A stretch of 64,000 bases of DNA from Strongylocentrotus droebachiensis (GCA_035222895.1 JAVYIG010000034.1:248001-312000); one strand, 5' to 3'; positions 12,590 to 25,418 are shown, numbered from the stretch's first letter. Notes: generated by a model from the sequence alone, not told the origin. Translations and numbers: made by a program.

Positions 12590-14075
12590 AGGTAGACCTG
12601 TCAATGAATGGACAAATGGGCACTTGCGACAGGCTGCAGAGATGTCTTTAAAGGTAATACAAAGTGTTGGTATGGGGTCATGGATTTGGTTAAAATGAAC
12701 ATATTGGAAGCATATGCGATCCTACAATATTAAGCGATCGTTGTCGCGGTCGAAATCGAGTTTAAAGTTATAAAAATTGTAAATAATAAACTCTTTATGT
12801 TGTATAGCTCCCTCTCAAGGTCAAGATATTAATTAAGCTATAAAACAATGTTTCTTAACTAAAATCGACCGATTAGCTATTCCTGTTTGAAAATTATATA
12901 TCACAACTACATATTCTGATATTTCCATGGTCGCAGCTACCATTGTACAGCCGTAGGCGCCATTTGAAATCTATCAAAATTTACCGGGAGCACCGGTAAA
13001 TTTTTAGATTCAATTTTTCTCGAAAGCAGAAGTGCTTTAGGGGCTAAATTTTCTAGTGCTTATAATACATCCACAGGGGCATCCAAATATATCAAAATTG
13101 TAGAGAATCACTATCCACCAAATTTTCAAAATTTACCAAAACTTTGTATTACCTTTAATATAACTACATGTATGGGGGTATTTTGATGACCGAAGAGCAA
13201 AGACAAGAATGTGCAACTCTCATTGCGGACAATTCCCTAACTTCGGCATGGAGACCTGTCAATAAATGGACACCTGTGACAGGTTGTGTGAAGTGTCATC
13301 AATATGGTCTCATGTTGACAGAAGAACATTGACCTGAAGACAAGGAATGTGTAACTATCACTTCTTTCATTGGTTGGACACCTGTAAACGAGCAAGAGCC
13401 CTTGGTGTCTACAATACAACTGTGGTCTTCCAAGGACAGAAGATCATTGAGTGGGTAACAACTACCGTAATTGATAACTCTTACTCAAGTTGGTAGATAT
13501 GTCAATGAATGGACACCTGCGAGAGAGCAAAGGTAATAGGTGTCTTCAGCACAACTATGTGGTCTTCCAGGGACAGAGGATCGTGGGGTGGGTAACAAGT
13601 TTAACAACTAATTGGTAACTCTGACTCATTTAGAAAGATCTGTCAATGAATGGACACCTGTCAAAGAGCAAGCACAATATGTGTCGTAATACAAGTATGT
13701 GGTCTTCCAAAGACAGAGGATTGTTGAGTGGGTATCAACTAATTGGTAACTCTTAGTCATGTTTGTAGAACTGCTAATGAATGGACACTTGTCAAAGAGC
13801 AAGCACAATATGTGTCTTAATACAACTACCGGTATGTGGTCTTCCAAAGACAGAGGACCGTTGAGTGGGTACAAACTAATTGGTAACTCTTAGTCATGTT
13901 TGTAGAACTGCTAATGAATGGACACTTGTCAAAGAGCGAGCACAATATGTGTCTTAATACAACTATGTGGTCTTCCAAAGACAGAGGACCATTGAGTGGG
14001 TATCAACTAATTGGTAACTCTTACTCATTTGGGAAGATCTGTCAATGAATGGACACCTGCGAAAAGGGAAAGTGG
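12590..14075. repeat. Tandem repeat, about 131-141-bp unit, split by a transposon
   Basis: The phrase TCAATGAATGGACACCTG or a close variant recurs near 12600, 13262, 13505, 13646, 13777, 13914 and 14045, giving periods of 141, 131, 137 and 131 in the regular part. Each unit also carries GTGGTCTTCCAAAGACAGAG and CTAATTGGTAACTCTTA. The last three units are most alike. The array is interrupted by the TTAA-flanked element at 12652-13154, which sits inside a divergent left-hand unit. Minus-strand open frames at 13237-13874 follow the repeat and are not genes. Confidence 0.88.
12652..13154. mobile_element. TTAA-flanked MITE inserted in a minisatellite
   Basis: The ends are inverted repeats: AGGTAATACAAAGTGTTGGT on the left, and AGGTAATACAAAGTTTTGGT when the right end is reverse complemented (one difference). 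Both sides are bordered by TTAA (12648-12651 and 13155-13158). Removing the element leaves GTCT-TTAA-TATAACTA, which parallels intact units of the surrounding array (GTC-TTAA-TACAACTA near 13825 and 13955), so an empty site can be read in the same window. TTAA duplication is typical of piggyBac-type transposition. A TA duplication (Tc1/mariner type) would give the same string and cannot be excluded. A small perfect hairpin (AAATTTACCG / CGGTAAATTT) lies near 12978-13004. No transposase is present. Confidence 0.82.
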
Positions 14076-15210
14076 AGTAGGCATGAGTTCCAGCATTGGT
14101 AATACAGGAAAGAATGGTGTTGGGACAGGGAAATCGTTTACAGCTTGTTCAGGAAATGCAGAAAAGCAAATCTGTTTAGCAGAACAGGTTAAAATTATAT
14201 CTTAGTGGGCGCTATGTCATCAATATTTGAATGTTCTCCAGCCATATCTTTTACAGGCAACTGCAAACATAAATCCCAAGATTTGGTGTACTATAGTACT
14301 TATATGTAAGATATCAGACATAAGTAGGGCAAAATTTAAGCCTACAATACATCCCTGAAGCACAAGACATGTCAAAGCTAATACCAGCAGATGTACACTA
14401 AACATAATCCACCAGTCAAATATGCCCAGACTCTGCATATATTTCAAAGGAAATTATACCTGGACACTAGCTTTCTGTGTATTTTGTTTGTTTAAGAAAT
14501 GACTAGTACAGGAAGAAAAGCTACACTTGACATAGGAAATGTTTCGCAGCTGAGAAGGAAACGGGAGAAGGATTAAGCACTTGACAGAGCAGACACAGGT
14601 GTATAGAGTAGCCAGCCATAAGGCCCGTTTTCATTAGCTCAAGATTTATTTTAAAATTGCTTTCTAGCCCTGATCCAGGGAAAGTAGCGAGGTAACAATT
14701 AGCCTATAACTGATTTGAAAATTGAAATAACAGGCTATTTTGATATTGCGCTTGAAATTTTTGCTTGAGCTATTATCATAAGAAAACTAGGGCTAGTTCA
14801 TGAAATAGCCGTCTATTAAATAGCGATGTTTGCTGCAATCTGGTGAAGAGGTTTGTCCCAGATTTGACTTTACCTAGACCTAATGGTTTGATTCATAAAT
14901 CAGACATGTGGAAGTATATAGATCAAATTTGTTATCATATAACCTGCAGCTAATCTGTCCCATTTAGTGTGTATACAATTACAGTTGGACAAAAACGATT
15001 GGAAAATTAGAGTATATATATGGAAGTTTTTCTTGAGAGGTGTTGATCGGTTTACTGTTGCAAGCTTGAGCTTATTTTGGGCTAATGGAAATGCACCTGC
15101 AGAGCAGAAAAAGGCATCTGAAGGACAGCAGGAAGTATATATTGCTTCTTGATTGGTCATGAGTGAAGACAATTCAATATGAGCTGGAGAATGTGTCAAA
15201 TAAGAAGAGA
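14076..15210. other. No recognised gene; possible decayed inverted repeat
   Basis: A degenerate inverted repeat may border 14622-14805: CCCGTTTTCATTAGCTCAAG on the left, against TAGCTCAAG and CCCTAGTTTTC when the right side is reverse complemented. The match is broken by indels, so I do not call an element. Otherwise I see only short open frames. Confidence 0.35.
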
Positions 15211-15214
15211 CAAC

Positions 15215-15395
15215 CAGTCAGTGCCGGTTCGTTATGGTCAAGGTTAGAACCAAAGGATCTAAACCAGGAATATATAGGCCAGTTAGGTAAAATTTAGAGG
15301 GAGACACATTAGTCCTGAGGGGCGGGACTCGAACTGTAAACTCTGAGATCCACAGTCTGGTAACTTATCTACTTAACCACGACACCTCTAAAGGC
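15215..15395 (-). mobile_element. tRNA-derived SINE candidate
   Basis: On the minus strand from about 15395 the sequence starts GGTGTCGTGGTTAAGTAGAT, resembling the A-box region of a tRNA, and about 45 bases later has AGTTCGAGTCCC, a good B box. Between them lies ACCAGACTGTGGATCTC, the position and style of an anticodon arm. The 5' segment GAGG pairs with CCTC downstream of the B box, but the T stem is poor, so this is not a functional tRNA. The head is followed by roughly 90 bases of unrelated body, as in tRNA-derived SINEs. The 3' end is not defined. Confidence 0.55.
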
Positions 15396-15477
15396 AATCT
15401 TTGCATTGTACAAGAGAACCAGGTCTAAGCATGGACCTTCTTAGTAGGTCCAGGTCCATGGTCTAATTAAGGCACGC

Positions 15478-15583
15478 GCATTCTCTTTCTATTTCTCTTT
15501 CTCTCTCTGTCTCTGTCTCTCTCTTTCTCCCTCTCCCTCTCCCTCTCTCTCTCTCTCTTCCTCTCTCTGTCTTTCTCTCTATT
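15478..15583. repeat. (TC)n-rich microsatellite
   Basis: An imperfect pyrimidine repeat on the plus strand built from TCTC, TTTC and CCCT units. Confidence 0.9.
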
Positions 15584-15763
15584 AATCTTGTGATCCGCAT
15601 CTGAATCGTGTCATCACATTCAGTTGTCGAGGCCTTGAATTTTCATCATCGCAGTGAGAAAGGAAGCACGGGCTATCAACGCATTCCCAAATCAGGCAGA
15701 ACAGAACTCACTCCAGCTATATAAAGATACAATTCTTTTCAGCGGCTAGGCCTCAACAACTTC

Positions 15764-15765
<2 letters not shown>

Positions 15766-15826
<61 letters not shown>

Positions 15827-16065
15827 GGGGAGAGATAGAAGGAAGAGACAGAGGGAGGGGCAAAGGAGAAAGAGAATGAGCAAAGGGCACAGACAGAACA
15901 CATGATAGAAAGAGAGGGATAGACATACAGGAAGACCAAAAAAGACATACAGGAAGACCAAAAAAGACATACAGAGTGAGACTGAGAGGAAGAAAAAAAA
16001 AAAAGAGGGGAGAAGAGAAGAGAAGGAGAGAGAGAGAGAGAAATAGGGAGGGGGGGGTGAAGGGT
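15766..16065. repeat. (GA)n microsatellite and purine-rich block
   Basis: A nearly pure (GA)n run occupies 15766-15812. It is followed by purine-rich sequence with a direct repeat of AAAAAGACATACAGGAAGAC near 15940-15975. The Leu/Ser-rich minus-strand frames of 117 and 121 codons over this block are artefacts of the repeat. Confidence 0.93.
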
Positions 16066-16111
16066 AAGCCAGTATGATAGTTTCCGGTTCACTGCAAAGA
16101 GGGATCAGCAT

Positions 16112-18675
16112 TCAATTTCATGCTCAATTGGAACCCATTATGACAAATAGAAGCCACTAGTCCTGCAACTGAAAGCCTTGGACTAAATTTGAATAAATCG
16201 GTATTTTAACACAAATAACCCTATAAATGTGAGTCAAAAGGTTGTAAGTCAGCAACAAAAAGACATCATTAGATACTTTTTGATCTGATTTCAGTTAGTC
16301 GTACAGGTTAGAATTGGTTAATCTGTAAGATATTCATCAAAGTGTGAACTATTTCTTGCACACAAGCCTGCCTTATCCTACATCATTATATCTTCCCATG
16401 ACCTAGTTAACAACAACCAACAACAAAAAAATTATAATAATTTTTGTTGAGTGTTCATAGAACCCAAACATACAGGTAATGTAACTGGCTTGAATCAGTA
16501 GCACCACCTGATAATAGCAGAGCTATAAACATGGAATGTGTTTTTGAGCTACATATATTTCACAAGAGCTGATCTTTTAAATCTCTCTGGGATTTAGGAG
16601 CTCAAAATCCTGATTCTGAAAGCCCAGTATACAGGTTGAATGAGGTTCGTGTTTACAGCATTTGCATGTCATTCAGGTACAGAAATGGAAGCAATGAAAC
16701 TGAAAGTAATTTTCATTCCTGAAACATTCAGATGTATATACAACAAAATATAGCCGATTCTTTTTTCTTGGATTATTTGAAGTACAGAAGCAGAATTGAG
16801 ATAGATTAGCTCATATCTATTAAGTCTTATAATGAATAACATCATGGCAAGTGAATCCATGATGAGTATTAAAGTGTTAAAGAAATGCACCTAGACCTGT
16901 CAATGACTAGAATCATTGCAAGTCCCAATACCCAATTGATGGCTACTTCAATACTGTATAATCTTGCATAGACTATTTGTAATATGATAGCAAGCAACTA
17001 CTTTTGAACTACTGTTTGTAAGACGAGGCCCTGAATTCGCAAAAGACATCTGTTAGCATAGACAGTGGGTTTATTATATCAATTATGCATTCTTTTTGCA
17101 AGATGTATTTTCACAATTCTATAGTGACCCAATAAGATAAGAGAGGATTCTCAATGAACATTTCAAGATTCAGTTTCTTTAAAGATATTTTGTCACCGCA
17201 ACAACCCAAAATTAACTGCGGGTAACTGATGACACTCTCAATGTCATTTGCACTGCAATCCCGATTGAACAGTTTTAAAATAGATATACCGGGATGAGCT
17301 AAGAATACATCACCTCATCTGGAAAACATATGGGTTTCCTTGGCAGAACATGGCAAAAGTAACGCCCGATTCTGTATGTTACTCCCCAAATAACGATATT
17401 CCCTACAGGCAGTAATTTCTGTGCATTAGCCGAGCTTCCCGATAATTTCCCCTCGTTTTTAATGCATGTAACGAGGAAGGGATTACAGCCAATCAAATGT
17501 CATTTCTGGTGCGATCTGTGGAGGCAGTGATAAGGTAGCTGCCATGGGATAATCAGAAATGAAATTAATTCTGAGGGTTGCAGGCCCATATTATTGTCAA
17601 TCACTGCTAAGCGGTCCCTCTCTCTCCTTACTCAAATGGAGACAGATAACATTTTGGCTGACGATAAGTTGCTCTTAATGTGCACTAATGATGTCTCCTT
17701 CTAAATCATTTAGGAAAGTTCAACCTAACTTCACTTGTACAACTCCTCTGATAAATACCTAAAACATTTAAAGCAGCAAAATACAGTTGGTTCATGCTAC
17801 ACACTATTCATGCTATACATGTACATCATTGTAGCTAAAGTTGCTTCTCTCAACACTGGTGTTATTGGGTAACTGGTAGAAAGTCCTTGAATGCTTCGAT
17901 TATCGATACTATAAAGCGTAAACCCACAGATTTTTGCACTCGAGACAATTTCATGATTGAATTTTGAAAGTAGTCCACATAATATTCATGAAAGTTTCAA
18001 AGTTTGAAATAATTGATTCAACCGACAAAGTTTTTGCAGTTTGCAATTTTCTTTCGGCAAATGCAACAATCATTGAATATTATTTCATGACAGTTCCGTA
18101 CTGTGAAAGATTTTCTCTTTACATTTAATGTTGGGGTCTAGGGTGGTGTGCAGTTTTCTTTACGCATGCCTTGGAATACATTTTATGGGAGACACTTTGC
18201 AATAGATATAGCAAAATGCTGTTGTGTTTGGGCCTACTTATCTAGTTTCTTCTTGAACTCAAAGTGACTTTGAGCAAAATGGACAATCAAACTCTGTCCA
18301 CTATGATGTGAGTGGGTGATTTTGAACTGAGTAAGTATTCATTTCCTCCATTTTATTGGGGTAGCGCCACTGGCAAGACGTACCCTGCATCATTGCTTTG
18401 GGATGGGGTTGTTGAACCCGTCATGTCCCAAACAGCAGCAATCAGTCCTCTTCCTGGACGGCTTTCTGAAGACTCGCAAAATCCCAACCGTAATCATCCC
18501 ATTTCGAGGGATCCTAGGCCTTTTCTTGGACCTACATCAGATCATACTGAGTGGTAATCACTCCATTTTCTCCCCAGTAATGACTTTCAACACATCGTCT
18601 CAGGCGGCATATTAGGTGACATCCACAACCTCATAGCCGAGGTCAGAGGTCGTCGGAGCTTGCAGCACTCTCCAT
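16112..18675. other. Unique sequence without a recognisable gene
   Basis: Short open frames only. The minus-strand frame near 17299-17496 lies in slightly less AT-rich sequence but matches no family that I recognise. Confidence 0.45.
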
Positions 18676-19048
18676 GGGCGCGTTCATGCTTGATTTTGAA
18701 GGTAGAATGAGCGATCTGAAACGCTCATCGTAAACGCTCATCGTGATCGCAGTTCCACGGTGTAGCTGTTCATGCTTACTTCTCTGGCTCATCCAGGCAA
18801 TTCTCCTTGTGTGGCATTGTGTGACCTTCACTGTGCATGCTACGTAGACCCACTAGAGGTCAGTGCGTTGACCCCATTTAAACGCGTTTACAATTGTAAA
18901 CGCATCTTTTTGTGAGTTTACGATCGGCGTTCGTGATCGCCGTTTTTCGGTGATTCTACAAAAGTGAGCATGAACGCAAGCGTGTTTTAAACTAAACACG
19001 TAACAGATGCCTGATTCTGGCCGTCAAAATCAAGCATGAACGCGGCCC
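18676..19048. mobile_element. MITE with GCGTTCATGCTTGATTTT ends
   Basis: The left end reads GGGCGCGTTCATGCTTGATT and the right end, reverse complemented, reads GGGCCGCGTTCATGCTTGAT; the match continues into TTTGA. The interior is rich in CG and holds small inverted motifs (AAACGCGTTTACAATTGTAA near 18880; GATCGGCG / CGTGATCG near 18925-18942). CATG borders the ends but could be part of the palindrome instead of a target duplication. The end motif GGGnGCGTTCA is shared with the Harbinger-like element at 41579-43148, suggesting a related transposase source. Confidence 0.8.
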
Positions 19049-20460
19049 ATGACAGGTGCGTGTTGACCCTTAATTTTGAGGGTCACCGCGTAGATCTGGG
19101 AGCTGTTTGTGTTAAGCCTAAGTGGTGCAGTTGTCTTTGAAATGAAAACCAAAACTTGAAGGAAGAGTCGATTTAGAACTCTCTATTAGATCAATGTCTC
19201 TGCTTGTTCAGGACCATTTCCCCATGAAAAAGAAAATATTGTATAAGGCATCATCATTCTCTGTTAGGCCTATATTACATATTTTTCCTTTTTTAAACTT
19301 TGAAAAGGGGTACTTATCACACTTTTCAATTGATTTTGCTGATTAAAATATGAACTATATTTCAGTACACTCGCAACTAAATTCTTTAGGCCTATCTGGT
19401 GTGACTCCTTTATGAAAAATTCTATTCATACCTCTACCACCTCCCCCAAAAAAGTAAATAAACATAACTATAATTCAAAGGAAAATATGTATTTTTTAAG
19501 TACTTCTGAAAGATAGGCACTTGGGAACAATCACAATGATAGTGTGAAAACCCAGTCTTGCTTATTGATGAACTTGAAACTTTTTCAAAGAGATTTTCTG
19601 GCTTTAGCTAAGAGTCCTGGATGGCCCCTCGAGTGCACTCGACCAGTTCCAAACCTATGATTGGTCTCTATGGGAGGGCTCTAAACCCTCCCCCTCCCCC
19701 ATCACTTCTCCACGCCTGAGGAGAGTCAATCTAAAGGCCTCCTTTCACCGAGTTGCGGAATTTCCAGTTTTGACATTTCCAATGCACAATCAACAATCGT
19801 ACACTTCAGAAATTGAATGACGGGAGATCATGGGGGTGGAACGGGCTGCTGGACCCCTCTTAATGGTGGTCCAGCCAGAGTAGCAGGGATATAGTATTTC
19901 ATTTTCATTCCGAATCAGGGAAAATATTTATCGCTCGTGGCTGAATAGCTGAATGGAGAGATACAGTATCGGGTGGTATTTACATTGAAAATATGCCACA
20001 TTCACCCGAATGCCAAATGCACAATCAAAGCAAAAAGACTTCACTTTGTCCATTCCATGCAAGTAACATGTACTAGATAGCACACAACCTAGAGTAACTT
20101 TGGGAGAAGAGTGCATTTAATTGTTCCACTTCTAAACATACTGTAGGTCACAGGATAATAGAGACATTAAATTGTGTGTGTTAAACAGTAACCCTGAGCA
20201 ATCCATGGCAACTGGCAAATGCTTGTTTTCTGAACATTTTTATTTCACCCTCTCCATTGGAACTATAACACTAAAAATATCACATTATGTTATTTGCTTG
20301 GAGCCAGAGAGGCATTAACTCTGTATTAAAAGATATAGAGTTAGCTCAAAGTGTATGAATCAAAATCTAATACAATAGCAATTACAGTTTGAATATCTTC
20401 AGAAGAACAAAGAAAGTTGTAGTGCAGTCAATTTTAAACTAACACACCATACAATAAACA
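19049..20460. other. Unique sequence without a recognisable gene
   Basis: No structure beyond a small CGAGTGCACTCG palindrome near 19631 and one copy of the dispersed GAGCCAGA motif at about 20297-20320. Confidence 0.45.
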
Positions 20461-20815
20461 TAATATCCTCATCATCAGTTCAAGTCTGACTGATTCCGTT
20501 CATTTTCATTATCAGCATCATCATATCACCATCTCTTTCACTATCATCACTATCCCCTACACCATCTCCATCATCACCATCTTTAATTTTATCATCAGGA
20601 GATTCAGTACCATCGTCATTATCATTACATTCCTCCCCATAATCCGCATCAACATCATTTCCATCACCATCATTATCATCTTCATCATTATCCTAATCAT
20701 CATCATCTTTAATTCTATCATCTGCGGAGTCAACACCATCATCATTACAATCCTCCTCAACTCCTCCTCACCATCATCATAATCATCATCATCACTATCA
20801 TAAGCAACAATATCA
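20461..20815. repeat. (ATC)n-type trinucleotide-rich region
   Basis: The plus strand is dominated by ATC, ATCATT and CACCATC variants. The Met-rich minus-strand frame at 20557-20760 is a reading of this simple repeat. A GAT-rich counterpart lies at 63797-63870. Confidence 0.9.
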
Positions 20816-21373
20816 TTAGTTCATTCAGAGTCATATACAGCACCAAAGCACAATATCAACATCCATGTATGTCTCTCCATTGTAGCAAGGATCACACACA
20901 ATCCCAATGGTATACTCAAAATTTTCCAAAATAATAATTTGTCTTACCTGTTTGATCAAATATCAGCCATGATGATAGAGTTCATGAAAGGAAAAGAAAG
21001 AGATAAACAATTAATTATTAATAAATAACTCTTTTTAATAATGCTAAACATTGTAGAGAATATAATATTAACTTTATTTTGTAATAAATATACTTACAGA
21101 GGCATGATATAGTGAAATCACACCACTCAACGTAGCCTCTCTGGCTCTGGGTTTCAGGAAGCAGAATATATTTTGGTATCTTTAGAATTAAATTCAACTA
21201 CACAATAAACAACACACATGATATAAAGATATGAAACTGTTTTCTTAACAATTCATCACTTTAACGTAGGTCTTCATCTGTTGTGAAGACGTTGTGTTGT
21301 GAAGACGTTGTGGTGACAACTGATGTATGGGGTCTAAAAAGGAGGTATGAATTCAAGACGTTGAATATCCAAA

Positions 21374-22018
21374 AGGCGTGTCTTCACCATCTCGAGATTG
21401 CAAAATATCCAGCTATTTTGAACTATCCCGATCGCAAACTATCCAGCTATTTGCGTCTTCACCAGACCGAAGTGGCAAATTAGCTGGATAGTTGGTCGGG
21501 ATAATATCCCAAGATATCTCGGTCTAGTTTGCAAAATATCCTTCTATTTCCGAACTAGCGGGATAGTTTGCGAGCGTCTTCACCAGACCGAAGTACGGAG
21601 TCAATAATCCCGATCCCATCATGCACAACGATTTCCGGTTTTCCGTGTTGTTGTTTACTTCTACTAGCGCGCACATGTGATCTATACCACTCAGTTAGCT
21701 CAGCGTACATCTACCGTATTTTTTGCGTTCAAATCGTCAGTTTTCTGCATTTACTCGTCTAGTTTGTTTTTGTCTTTGTTTTGTTTTTTGTTTGCTGTTC
21801 GCCGTTGTACTTAGGTGTTAATAATGCATCTTAAATCCGCGCGCTGGCCGTACAGTCATTCGCTGAAGTGCGCATGCGTCAATCTCGAGATTATTTTTCG
21901 AGCTAGTTGGTGATGAGCGTATCGGTCTGGTGAAGACGCAAATAGCTGGATAGCTTTCGATCGGGATAGTTCAAAATAGCTGGATATTTGGCAATCTCGA
22001 GATGGTGCAGACACGCCT
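21374..22018. mobile_element. Foldback MITE, CTCGAGATTG family, copy 1
   Basis: The terminal arms are about 100 bases long. The left end reads AGGCGTGTCTTCACCATCTC and continues as GAGATTGCAAAATATCCAGC. The right end, reverse complemented, reads AGGCGTGTCTGCACCATCTC and then GAGATTGCCAAATATCCAGC. Inside, the phrase GTCTTCACCAGACCGAAGT occurs twice in the same orientation (near 21449 and 21577) and in part in inverted form near 21925. The centre is unique and has no coding frame. The flanks do not show a clear target duplication. Related copies are at 26921-27286 and 55226-55485. Confidence 0.87.
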
Positions 22019-24347
22019 AATGAAAGCCTATCACTTGGACCCTGCAAGTAATGACTTTCATGCACCAATGACAAGACATGGATCAACATTCCCTAGGTCA
22101 AGAGGTTAAAGGTGAAGATATGAGAGGTCATAGATTGCCTCATATATTCATATCATGAGGAATGTTTTGATGTTTTCAATGGGTCCCTAGACACTCATGG
22201 TACTCTTATTGCTTTTTACAATGACCATAATTCCTATTTTTCATTTTATTAATATCTCTCTCTCACTTGTAATTTTCTCTTTAATTTCTACTCCCTTAAT
22301 TTTTTTCTTTTTATCCCTCTCATTCCTTTCCCCCCTTTCTCTCCCTTTATTTGTTATGCTAACTCCTTTCTTCTCTCGATTCATTTCCATAATACTTTAT
22401 ACTTAACCCTCACCTTTACGTAATCCCCTCCTTTTGACCTACATTCCTTCCTTTATACTTTCTTTCTCCCTTTCCCGGTGTTTTATTCCTCTCCTTCCAA
22501 ATACCACCTACTTATGTTCCACCTGTTTGTTTTTAATCCTGACTGAAATTTTGGGGTTGTATGAAGTACAAGGACATCAGCATCAGGTTTGTTAGACGCT
22601 ACACGAATCCAACATCGCCGAACACTGTGTGCTCATACTCTTGCCACAGATACAATATTTGCATGTGCAGTTCCAGACCAGCTCAGCTCACTCACCACAA
22701 GAAACGATATGATACAGTCACCAATTTCAAAAGAATACCTTTCCCATAAAACAGTAGAGAAAAATTCTTGGGATACAATGAACGAAATCTATGTTTATTT
22801 TGGTCAATGGTGCATAAATCGTCCATTGAATTCATAGGCCTTTGATAAATCCATACAATTAAACAACTGCATGAAATGCATTGAAATTCCATATGCATAC
22901 CAGTATACTCATTTGACAAAGCATACTTTATATCCAGAGGAACAAGAAATCATTGCCTGACAAAGCAACGATTAATGTAATTTGCACTCTCACTCAAGAA
23001 ATATCATAACATAAAAGATCAAATGCAAGATTTTGGAACAGAGTGTTAGGGGGACAAGCAGTGTCAAGCACCCACAAATTGCAGTTGTGAACAAATATGT
23101 CTATTGACAAAACTGAGTGGACACGGTTGAGAAATGTTGAGCATATTTTGGGTGCATTTATTCCAAGCGCAAGATAAGATCAAAAAACTAAAATCTAAAG
23201 CATTGAAGAATAAAATCATAATACGCCTCATTTCCATTTCAAATGGATGGCAACAGAAAGTATAGGGGAAAGCGGAGGGGAACAAGATTGGGCAGACTTA
23301 GAAAGTTAATTGCTTTATAGCAGTTTTCTCACGGAAAGCATTGACAGAAGAATGCGATTTAATGAATATATCTCTATAGATAAATTTATGTATAACCATC
23401 CCTACAAGGGCAAACAAAGGGATGCATTGTGGTTGTAATGGTAGGGACTACTTGATCAAAAATGTTCAATGAAATACCTTGAGCAGATTTAATTTCCCAA
23501 AAACTAATGGTCCACTCAAGGAAAAATCACAAAAATATATAAGACTTCATTTAAAATTGATAATGTAAAGAGCCTAATTGCCAAGATAAAAAATCAAGGT
23601 CAGACATTCTCAAGAAGATCTAATACATGTATACCATTTCAATGACATGCATTCAAATCTTTTTTTGGTTATAAATCATCAAAGCTTTACCTAACGATCC
23701 AACGCATTGAAATCATTCAACAAGAATATTTATGTCAACTTACAAGTAATTGAAATAACAGGGGACATTTTTTTTTACTACATGCAGCGTTTTTCCAAAA
23801 TCCTTCAATTGTGTGTCCTACAGAAGAGTGCCTACAGATGCACAAATAATGGATATACTAAGTACATCTTGAGAAAATATTTTACAGTTTTGATGATTCT
23901 TTGACTATTTCTACAAAACATTTTTCGGTCCTTACATTGTCCCAATTGTTAACAATGATAGCTTTAAAAATCAAATTTGACTGAAAATCTGTAGTTTTCG
24001 CCCTTCTGCTGGGCACATGATGATATAAAGATACCCTTAAAATAGTCAAATATTGTGCATAATAGTTCCAGATCTAACAGATTTAAAAGGTTTCAGACTT
24101 AAGATGCTCAAAGATTACTTACTGACAAGACAGTGCCAAAATATGTTCATTATAGGCAGCTTGGCAACTTAAAATCACATGAAGGGCAATGAGATCTATT
24201 GATTTGTGATGGCAAGGAATCAAAACAAATAACTGTGAAATGAAGCTTGATTCTAGAGTAGGAGAAATGCACAACTTGTTAAAATTTTGATAAAGAAACA
24301 TTTTAAGTGAAACTTTTGAAAGTTACAGCAGGAAGGAATTTTAAATA
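22019..24347. other. No recognised gene; pyrimidine-rich segment
   Basis: The segment 22197-22500 is strongly pyrimidine-rich on the plus strand. The remainder is AT-rich unique sequence with chance-length open frames. Confidence 0.5.
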
Positions 24348-25044
24348 AGCCCCTTTCAGATTGAACCTCAAACAGTGGATGACGTCCGGACGTCATCCAC
24401 TGTTCATCCACTGTTACCGGCGATCTGAAAGGACGCGGAAAAAGACACCCGGGTGTACACAGCACGAACAAAGGGTGAACACGAGGTAAAATACATCCTA
24501 GAGTTTCTAGGGTGTGTCTAGCACGACATCCGGAGGACACCTCGTGTTTTTGGAGATCTGAATCGCCTCGGCACGCACACGGCGTGTGTTCCGGAACCGG
24601 AAGTATCAGCTCTGTGTATCAGCATTCAGATTTGCGCGCGCTGTCGATGTCATTGCATCGTATCACTGCATGTTATGATAGTTTTAAATGTTCTAAACAT
24701 AAATTTAAGTCTATAAATACCAAATATGTACCTAATTATTTTTTAGGTTAGGTTTAAATCGAAGAATGTGAAATAAGTAAAATAAATATTTCGGTATGAG
24801 AAACTGTTCTTGTACAAAATTCGAAAAGCGCGCGCCCGATTGGCGGCGTTGTCACGGAAACGTACCTCGAGATCACCCCAGACGGAAATGCACACCGAGT
24901 GCACCCCTTGTTTGAGTTGCAAACTGAAAGGGCGCCGTGACCTTACCTCGTGTTTTCATAAAGATTACACTCCGTGTTCGCACCAGACTGGGTCTGGGAT
25001 GTCCTCCTGTGGACGTCCTGTGTTTGGCAGTCTAAAAAGGGCTT
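24348..25044. mobile_element. CpG-rich element with AAGCCC ends and nested palindromes
   Basis: Imperfect ends face each other: AAGCCCCTTTCAGATTG on the left, and AAAGCCCTTTTTAGACTG from the right end reverse complemented. Both are followed within about 30 bases by GACGTCC. A perfect 26-base palindrome centred on GACGTCCGGACGTC lies near 24377-24402. CTTTCAGAT at the left reappears inverted as ATCTGAAAG near 24423. The stretch is far richer in CG than its surroundings. A decayed or composite MITE is the simplest reading; a CpG-rich regulatory element is an alternative. Open frames here are short and overlap on both strands. Confidence 0.6.
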
Positions 25045-25418
25045 TGGTCATTCATGTAGGGAAAATTCAGGTAGGCCTACAAATGCATGGTAGGGTTGTC
25101 TGACCCAGCAAAGTGGAGGCCTACACGGTAGAAACAAACCTTGAGGAGAGAGATTAACTCCATTTACACAAATATGTGTATGTGGGACCAAGTACACTGA
25201 TCCTAACTGAACACTTCCATTGCACTTCTAGCAATTCGTAACAAGAAATTCTGTGAAAATCTTATTTTGACATCTCTACAAGTGCTCAGGGTTAAGATTT
25301 GAATCATTCAGCACAATATCAGATTTTGTTTGGTGCCAGAACTTATCACAAGTGATCTAAACAAAATGGACGGTACACAGATTCCATGCTTCTAGGGACA
25401 ACAACCCTGAGAAACTGA

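Noticed and set aside
15739-16111. Leu/Ser-rich minus-strand frames of 117 and 121 codons
   Set aside because: They overlap in two frames over a (GA)n and purine-rich block, a low-complexity artefact.
18312-18615. Overlapping open frames of 81 and 70 codons
   Set aside because: Two frames are open over the same bases with no family resemblance; kept only as unique sequence.
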